Made by a program: the position numbers and the translations under genes
From: Ktedonobacterales bacterium
GTDB taxonomy: Bacteria; Chloroflexota; Ktedonobacteria; Ktedonobacterales; JADMIN01
Direction of reading: 5' to 3'
Assembly: GCA_025935235.1 (NCBI GenBank)
Contig: JAICVT010000117.1
Span: forward strand, 1-10,958
DNA: 10,958 bases
The notes under the pieces: model-generated
What the model was told of the DNA's origin: nothing
The model's input: only the letters and a program-made list of their open reading frames with translations
Database searches by the model: none
Part shown: in pieces, positions 5,799 through 10,958 of the stretch
How the letters are laid out: the number at the start of each line of letters is the position of its first letter
How positions within the stretch are numbered: the first letter of the stretch is position 1

Positions 5799-8700
5799 AT
5801 GATCTGTCCGCACTGTGGCACGGCCAACGCCGCGAACGCGCGCTTTTGCGTCTCGTGTGGTCAGCCGCTGCCCCGCCGCTGCCCCAACTGTGGCGCCCTC
5901 AATCCGCCCACGGCGCGCTTCTGCAACCAGTGTGGTTTTCCGCTCGAGGGCCAGCCTGCCCCCACGTTGCCGCCGACGCCAGCCGAGTCGCCCGCTGAGG
6001 TGACCGCCGCGAGCGACGAGAGCGCGGCAGGCGCCGGGCTGGACGCGCATGAGCTGGAGGAGACCGAGCAGCGGCGCATCGTGACGGTGCTCTTCGCCGA
6101 CCTCGCCAACTCCACTGCGCTGGCCGAAGCGCTGGACGCCGAGGAGATGCGCGCCATCCTGGCCGACTTCTTCGCCGCCATGAGCCACGAGATTCACCGG
6201 CACGGCGGCAGCGTTGAGAAGTACATCGGCGATGCCATTATGGCCGTCTTCGGGCTGCCCATCGCGCATGAGGATGATCCCATCCGCGCCATCCGCGCCG
6301 CCTTCGACATGCAGGCCAGCCTGCGCGAGTTGAACGCCGCGCTGGCCAGCGACGATGGCGGCGCCGATGCCCTCGACGCGGACGGCGCGCGCCCACAACT
6401 GGCGCTGCGCATCGGCATCAACACGGGCGAGGTGGCCGCCGCCGCGTCGCCCCGTGAAGGGCAGGATTTCCTCATCACGGGCGATCCAGTCAATGTCGCG
6501 GCGCGGCTCCAGCAGCTCGCGGCGCCGGGGAGCATCCTGGTCGGCCCGCGCGCGTATCGCAGCGCGCGCGGTCTGGCGGAATTTAAGCAGGCGCCCGCCG
6601 TGCCACTGCGTGGCAAGAGCCGCACCGTGGAGATTTGGGAGGCCGTAGGCCTGCTGGGTGACCGCAAGGCGCCTGCCCCACGCCCGCGCGGGCTGGAGGG
6701 CGCGCCGACGCCGTTGGTGGGGCGCGAGACCGAGATGGCGCTGCTCGACGCCGTGGCCCAACGCGCCCTGCGCGAGCGCCAGCCGCATCTCATCACGATC
6801 GTCGGCGCGCCGGGGGTCGGCAAGACACGCCTGGCGCACGATTTCACGCAGCGGGTCGGCGCGCAACGGCTGACTCGCCCGCCCGTGCGTAATGGCTCGC
6901 GGCGCACGCGCAAGAAGCCCGTGCTGCTGGAGGGGCGCTGCCCACCCTATGGCGAAGATGTCACCTACTTCCCGCTGACCGAGATGCTGCGCTGCTTCGC
7001 CAACTTCAACGCGCTGGAGCCGCCTGAGCGCGCGCGCGCCAAGCTGCTGGAGGCCACGCGCGCCACGCTGGAGAACGCGGGCCGCACCGAGAACGCCGAA
7101 GTGATCGCGGCCTATCTCGGCCACACCATCGGCATCGAGTCGCCTGAGCGGCGGCGCGCGCTGCTGCCCGCTGACGCCACGCAGCTGCAGGAGGGCGCGC
7201 AGCGGGCCTGGCGCGTCTTCTTTGAGGCCCTGGCCGATTCGCGCGGGCTGGTGGCGATGATTGACGATGTCCACTGGGCCGACGACGCGCTGCTCGATCT
7301 GCTGGCCGACGTCGTCTCGCATGCCAGCGGCGTCTCGCTGCTCTTCGTGCTGACCGCCCGCCCTGACCTGATCGAGCGACGGCCGACCTGGGGCGGTGGC
7401 CGCCGCAACTACGTCACCCTTGGACTGGATCCACTCTCGCCCGATGACGCCGCGCTGCTGCTCGATGCGTTGCTGCCCGGCTCGGCGGTGCCAGCCTCGC
7501 TGCGCCAGAGCATTCTGGAGCGCGCCGACGGTAATCCGTTCTATGTCGAGGAGATCGTGCGGATGCTGGTGGATCGCGGCGCGCTGGCGCCCGACGGGGC
7601 GGGTGGCTGGCGCGTGGCGCCGGAGTGGGAGAACAGCGACGAGATTCGCAATCCCGTCATCCCCGATACGGTGCAGGGCGTGCTGGCGGCGCGTCTCGAT
7701 CTGCTCTCGCCCGTCGAGCGCGATGTGCTACAGCACGCCGCCGTCATCGGGCGCTACTTCTGGCCGAGCGCGCTGCTCAATCTGGCGCGGCACCTGCGCC
7801 CCGACGAGCTGGCCGCTGCGTTGGACTCGCTCACGACGAAGGAGCTGATCCGCACGAGCGAGCGCACGACTGTCACCATCGCGACGCCCGGTGAGACGGC
7901 GTACACCTTCAATCACGGGCTGACGCGCGAGGTGGTCTATAGCGCGATCCCGCGCACGCGGCGCGCCCACGAGCACATGCGCATCGCGGAATGGCTCCAG
8001 TCCATCTCAGCGGAGTCGCCCGATCAGTTTGTCGAGCTGCTGGCCCAGCATTATTACCGCTACTACACGCTGGCCAATCTCTCGCGCTCGCGCAACCAGG
8101 TCCGGCGGCGCGAGGCGCGGGCGCAGGTGGTAGCGGCGCTGCGGCGCGCGGGCGAGCTGGCGGTGGCGCGGCACGCGCTGGCCAAGGCTGATTCCTACTA
8201 CACCGACGCGCTGGAGTTGTTTGGCGAAGAGGTTGACCCCGACGACGCGCCGCTGGTAGTGGCGCTGCGCTCGGCGCGCGGGGCAGAGCGCTGGCTGGCG
8301 TTGCGCGCGGATGACGCCTGGAGCGACTACCGCGAGGCGCTGCGGGTCTGGTCGGCGACGGCTGGCGCGCTGGCGCCCGTCAACGCCACCGTCAGCGTCA
8401 CCGTCAACGCGCCGGCGATGCAGCGGGTGGCCACACCAGTCGCGGCTGGCTCGGCCTCGCAGCCGCCAGTGGTCGCGCCCGTGGAGCGCGAGCAGTCGCC
8501 CGTCTTGCCCGCCACGCTGCCGCTCGACTGGCGCCAGCAGGGGATGCGCCTCTATCGCCTGCTGGCGCAGCTTCCCACGCGCAGCAGCGGGTTGTTTCGC
8601 CGCCTGCCGCCGCATGAGGAGCTGGGCGCGTACCTGGATGAGGGGCTGCGGCTGGCCGATGAGCTGGGCCAGCGCGATACCCTCGACTATGCTGAGTTGC

Positions 8701-9827
8701 TGACGGCTAAGAGCTTCTTCTGGTGGTCGTGGGCCGAGCGGCGTAGCGAGCGCGACCTGCTCGACGCCTATCGCAGCGCGCGTGAGGCGGTGCGCATCAC
8801 CGAGGCGCTGGGCGATGCGCGCGCGACCTCAGAGGCGCTGGATGCGCTGGGCAACATCCAGGCGATCATGACTGACCTGAAGGGCTATCTGGAGAGCCAG
8901 CGGAGGCGGTTGCGCTGGATCGAGCATATTGACGATCCTACTGAGATCGTGGATGTCAACACTGAGGTCAGCCAGGCGTATCAACTGGTGGGTGAGTATG
9001 CGGAGGCGACACGCTACGCCCAGCGGGCGCTGGACCTGGGCAATCGGGTGGACGAAGATGTCCTGCGTGTGCGGGCGCTCTGGCGGCTGGCGCTAGCCTA
9101 CTTCGAGTGGGATCGCTGGCCTGAAGCGCTTCAGGCGGGCGACGAGCTGCGTCCGCTGGCGCGTGGTACGGTGATGCGGCACTCGGCCAATCATCAGTGG
9201 GTCATGCTGGCGCTGGCGACGATCGCGGCGCGCACGGGCGACGCCGATACTTCCGAGCGGCAGAGCCGCATCGCCGTAGAGCTGACCTGCGAGCCAGCGC
9301 AGGAGCTGGAGCTGGCGCGCGCGCGGCTGGCGCTGGCGCGCGGCGAGCTGCGCGAGGCTCAGCAGACGCTGCTCAATGCGCTCGACATCCGCGCGGGTCG
9401 CCACAGCATGGCGGCGCTGATGTCCGAGCTGGCCGAGTTGGCGGCGCGCACCGGCGACCTGGACCTCTACGACCGCTTCGGCGCTGAGGCGCTGGAGCTT
9501 GGCTGGCGGTCGGGCGCGCGCAAGGCGCTGGCGCAGGCGATCCGTGCACGCGCCATCACTGGCGTGAGCGAGGGACGCTGGGAGGATGCCTTGGCGGATA
9601 GCCAGAACGCGCTGACACGCTATAGCGAACTGGGCTGCGCCTGGGAGCAGGCGCGCGCGCGCTATGTGCTGGCAGGCCTCTATCGCCGCCGCGACGAACC
9701 TGGCGACGACGAGCGCGCCCGCGACGAGCTGACGCAGGCGCTGCGAGTCTTCGATGAGCTGCGCGCGGTGCGCGACATCGCGCGCGTGCGCTCGGCGCTG
9801 GCGGGGGCCGATGTGCGGCTTCCCTAG
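5799..9827 (+). CDS. Multidomain class III nucleotide cyclase / STAND ATPase / TPR signalling protein with double zinc ribbon
   Basis: This is a 1342-residue cytosolic protein. (1) Residues 1-46 hold two zinc ribbons (Cys3/6/17/20 and Cys28/31/42/45). (2) A Pro/Ala/Glu linker spans 50-90. (3) A class III cyclase catalytic domain spans about 93-285: metal-binding Asp101 in LFADLANST, Lys141 and Asp145 in KYIGDAIMAVFG, and GDPVNVAARL with Asn232 and Arg236. (4) A STAND/AAA_16-type ATPase follows: GAPGVGKTRL (336-345), LEGRCPPYGED, MIDDVHWADD (487-496), VLTARPD, and DGNPFYVEEIVRML (577-590). (5) A long TPR-like helical region spans about 775-1340. The expected product is cAMP from ATP, but the position that normally holds the adenine-selecting Asp/Thr (three before the Gly of GDPVN) is Leu225, so substrate and activity are uncertain. 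The ATG at 5799 has GGAGGAG at 5781-5787. Two insertions are odd: a basic stretch (353-373) and a low-complexity linker (851-905). The architecture is well known in actinobacteria and Chloroflexota; the ligand is unknown. Confidence 0.92.
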   Translation: MICPHCGTANAANARFCVSCGQPLPRRCPNCGALNPPTARFCNQCGFPLEGQPAPTLPPTPAESPAEVTAASDESAAGAGLDAHELEETEQRRIVTVLFADLANSTALAEALDAEEMRAILADFFAAMSHEIHRHGGSVEKYIGDAIMAVFGLPIAHEDDPIRAIRAAFDMQASLRELNAALASDDGGADALDADGARPQLALRIGINTGEVAAAASPREGQDFLITGDPVNVAARLQQLAAPGSILVGPRAYRSARGLAEFKQAPAVPLRGKSRTVEIWEAVGLLGDRKAPAPRPRGLEGAPTPLVGRETEMALLDAVAQRALRERQPHLITIVGAPGVGKTRLAHDFTQRVGAQRLTRPPVRNGSRRTRKKPVLLEGRCPPYGEDVTYFPLTEMLRCFANFNALEPPERARAKLLEATRATLENAGRTENAEVIAAYLGHTIGIESPERRRALLPADATQLQEGAQRAWRVFFEALADSRGLVAMIDDVHWADDALLDLLADVVSHASGVSLLFVLTARPDLIERRPTWGGGRRNYVTLGLDPLSPDDAALLLDALLPGSAVPASLRQSILERADGNPFYVEEIVRMLVDRGALAPDGAGGWRVAPEWENSDEIRNPVIPDTVQGVLAARLDLLSPVERDVLQHAAVIGRYFWPSALLNLARHLRPDELAAALDSLTTKELIRTSERTTVTIATPGETAYTFNHGLTREVVYSAIPRTRRAHEHMRIAEWLQSISAESPDQFVELLAQHYYRYYTLANLSRSRNQVRRREARAQVVAALRRAGELAVARHALAKADSYYTDALELFGEEVDPDDAPLVVALRSARGAERWLALRADDAWSDYREALRVWSATAGALAPVNATVSVTVNAPAMQRVATPVAAGSASQPPVVAPVEREQSPVLPATLPLDWRQQGMRLYRLLAQLPTRSSGLFRRLPPHEELGAYLDEGLRLADELGQRDTLDYAELLTAKSFFWWSWAERRSERDLLDAYRSAREAVRITEALGDARATSEALDALGNIQAIMTDLKGYLESQRRRLRWIEHIDDPTEIVDVNTEVSQAYQLVGEYAEATRYAQRALDLGNRVDEDVLRVRALWRLALAYFEWDRWPEALQAGDELRPLARGTVMRHSANHQWVMLALATIAARTGDADTSERQSRIAVELTCEPAQELELARARLALARGELREAQQTLLNALDIRAGRHSMAALMSELAELAARTGDLDLYDRFGAEALELGWRSGARKALAQAIRARAITGVSEGRWEDALADSQNALTRYSELGCAWEQARARYVLAGLYRRRDEPGDDERARDELTQALRVFDELRAVRDIARVRSALAGADVRLP

Positions 9828-9863
9828 CGCGCGGCGCTTACCCGACGAGCGAACGGCGGAGAC

Positions 9864-9870
9864 GGAGGGG
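9864..9870 (+). promoter_or_regulatory. Ribosome binding site of the DA1-like gene
   Basis: GGAGGGG lies in the 47-base gap after the cyclase stop. Its GGAGG core is 6 bases before GTG 9875 and 12 before ATG 9881, two codons downstream in the same frame. Spacing favours the GTG and codon type favours the ATG. The gap holds no hairpin with a T tract, so read-through from the cyclase gene is likely. Confidence 0.45.
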
Positions 9871-9874
9871 GTGT

Positions 9875-10849
9875 GTGAGCATGTTCGGCGTCGAAGAGAC
9901 GCGGTTCTGCCACCTGTGCGGCAAGCGCATCAGCGGGCGCTACTTTCAGTACACCAACGGTTTGACCGTCTGCGTGGCCTGCGAGCGAACCGCGCCCCGC
10001 TGCGCGCGCTGCAATGCGCCGACTCCGGCCGCAGGCGCGCGCGTCTCGCGCAAGGGCGTGCTGCTCTGCGCCCGTTGCGTGCGCGAGACCTTCGCCTGCG
10101 ACATCTGCGCCGAGCCAATACTCGGCTCGTGGTACTCCTTTCAGGAGCTGGTCGCCACGCCGGAGCCGCGCCGCTATTGCGCCGAGTGCGTGCGCGACCG
10201 ACCGCGCTGTGACCTGTGCCAGTCGCCGACTGGTTCTGGCGCGTTGACACTGACGGACGGCCAGTATCGCTGCGTGGTCTGCGCGAGCGATCTGGCGCTC
10301 GGCGAGCCAGCGATCCGCTTGGTCTACACCGAGGCGCTGGCGCAGTTGGGACGGATCGTGGATGCGCCGCTGCGCCACACGCCACCGCTGGAGGTAGTCA
10401 GCCGGAGGCGCATGGGCGAGACACGCCGCGTCTATGCGCGCGAAGCGGGCCTGCCCGGCGGCGCACACGGCGGCGTGAGCGGCGAGGATGGTGGGTCCAT
10501 GCGGCATGTGCTGGGCTTCTTCGTCCGCACGCAGGGCAAGCCAGTGATCTATGTGGAGGCCGGGCTGACGCGCGGGCTGCTGCTGGGCACGCTGGCGCAC
10601 GAGCTGGGCCACGCCTGGCAGTCAGAGCAACTTGGCGCCGCCGCTGGCGCGATTGATCCGCTGGTGAGCGAGGGCTTCGCCGAGTGGATCGCCTATCACA
10701 CGCTGATGGCGCGCGGTCTGCGCACACTAGCCACCCGCGCCCGCGAGCGGCAGGACATCTACGGCCGTGGGCTGGAGCGCCTGCTGGCCATCGAGCGCGA
10801 GCGCGGGCGCGCGGAGGCGCTGCGTGTGGCGCGCGTGGGCCGAGTGTAG
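9875..10849 (+). CDS. DA1-like zinc metallopeptidase with four tandem four-cysteine modules
   Basis: The protein has 324 residues counted from GTG 9875 (322 from ATG 9881). The N-terminal half holds eight CxxC pairs: Cys12/15, 33/36, 43/46, 65/68, 75/78, 102/105, 112/115 and 133/136. They pair into four modules separated every time by exactly six residues, each expected to bind one zinc. The C-terminal half holds an HExxH site, LAHELGHAWQ (His242, Glu243, His246), followed by VSEGFAEW in which Glu266 is the likely third zinc ligand (gluzincin type). The stretch from VIYVEAGLTRGLLLGTLAHELGHAW to SEGFAE parallels plant DA1 peptidases (LTGSILAHEMMHAW then EEG), so the DA1-like family is the best match. 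Plant DA1 has ubiquitin-interacting motifs and a LIM domain; here the Cys spacing is not the LIM pattern. There is no signal peptide or membrane segment, so it should act in the cytosol. It follows the cyclase gene by 47 bases. Substrate and activation are unknown; bacterial members are uncharacterised as far as I know. Confidence 0.82.
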   Translation: MSMFGVEETRFCHLCGKRISGRYFQYTNGLTVCVACERTAPRCARCNAPTPAAGARVSRKGVLLCARCVRETFACDICAEPILGSWYSFQELVATPEPRRYCAECVRDRPRCDLCQSPTGSGALTLTDGQYRCVVCASDLALGEPAIRLVYTEALAQLGRIVDAPLRHTPPLEVVSRRRMGETRRVYAREAGLPGGAHGGVSGEDGGSMRHVLGFFVRTQGKPVIYVEAGLTRGLLLGTLAHELGHAWQSEQLGAAAGAIDPLVSEGFAEWIAYHTLMARGLRTLATRARERQDIYGRGLERLLAIERERGRAEALRVARVGRV

Positions 10850-10870
10850 CGACGCGGAGCGGAGAGCGAA

Positions 10871-10958
10871 ATGGCGCCGATGACTGAAGGACACGTGGCC
10901 GGGCTGAGCGAGCAGGCGCGGCAAGCCTTCGCCGCGCGGCTGGCGCGCGAGCTGGGCG
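10871..10958 (+). CDS. Start of an unidentified gene, cut by the window end
   Basis: The ATG at 10871 opens a frame to the window edge (29 codons, MAPMTEGHVAGLSEQARQAF and on) with G/C-ending codons like its neighbours. GGAG at 10856-10859 (11 bases) and GGAGAG at 10861-10866 (4 bases) precede it. A second in-frame ATG lies at 10880. The start is 21 bases after the DA1-like stop on the same strand, so it probably belongs to the same transcript. The visible part is an Ala/Arg-rich, probably helical N-terminus with no recognisable domain. Confidence 0.5.
   Translation, partial: MAPMTEGHVAGLSEQARQAFAARLARELG

Noticed and set aside
5559..7322. Very long minus-strand open frame continuing from the DUF3291 gene through the cyclase gene
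   Set aside because: It is antisense to a protein with clear zinc ribbon, cyclase and ATPase motifs. Its sequence is Arg/Gly/Ala-rich with no domain, as expected for antisense frames in G+C-rich coding DNA. The DUF3291 homology begins at the ATG at 5558.
9875..10300. LIM domain in the DA1-like protein
   Set aside because: The Cys pairs lack the LIM His and the two-residue inter-finger gap; the gap here is six residues. I call them generic four-Cys zinc modules.
1..10958. CRISPR arrays, tRNA or rRNA genes, transposase genes
   Set aside because: No regularly spaced direct repeats, cloverleaf-like segments, rRNA core sequences or transposase motifs were seen by eye. A covariance-model search was not possible.

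Overview
The window is visibly G+C-rich, with strong G/C preference at third codon positions. It carries an accessory or regulatory part of a bacterial chromosome. The long zinc-ribbon/class III cyclase/STAND-ATPase/TPR protein, plus an ECF sigma factor coupled to an anti-sigma factor with an external beta-propeller, is typical of Chloroflexota (Ktedonobacteria or Thermomicrobia-like lineages). That assignment is inference from gene style only; no marker gene is present.

Layout from left to right. (1) A broken or partial minus-strand coding remnant at the edge (1-200), then a complete malic enzyme on the minus strand (212-1939). (2) A divergent intergenic region of over 500 bases (1940-2506) with a plausible extended -10 promoter facing right and an inverted repeat near a weak -10 facing left. 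(3) A rightward sigma/anti-sigma pair (2507-3154 and 3151-4839) coupled by an ATGA overlap. (4) A convergent intergenic region (4840-5036) with two strong G+C hairpins and a G-quadruplex-type motif. (5) A minus-strand DUF3291 protein (5037-5558). (6) A divergent 240-base intergenic region with a TACAAT -10 candidate. (7) A rightward cluster: a 1342-residue cyclase/ATPase/TPR signalling protein (5799-9827), a DA1-like zinc metallopeptidase preceded by four regularly spaced four-cysteine modules (9875-10849), and the first 29 codons of a further gene (10871 to the window end).

How the genes may work together. The sigma/anti-sigma pair is a self-contained envelope-sensing switch: a zinc-containing anti-sigma domain in the cytosol, one membrane helix, and an outside six- to seven-bladed propeller as presumed sensor. 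The cyclase/DA1 cluster looks like a second signalling unit. A multidomain STAND protein that may make a cyclic nucleotide is encoded 47 bases upstream of a predicted intracellular protease. The co-directional spacing suggests one transcript, but a functional link is inference. Malic enzyme and DUF3291 look like ordinary housekeeping or unknown genes. The most unusual item is the bacterial DA1-like peptidase and its pairing with the cyclase-STAND protein.
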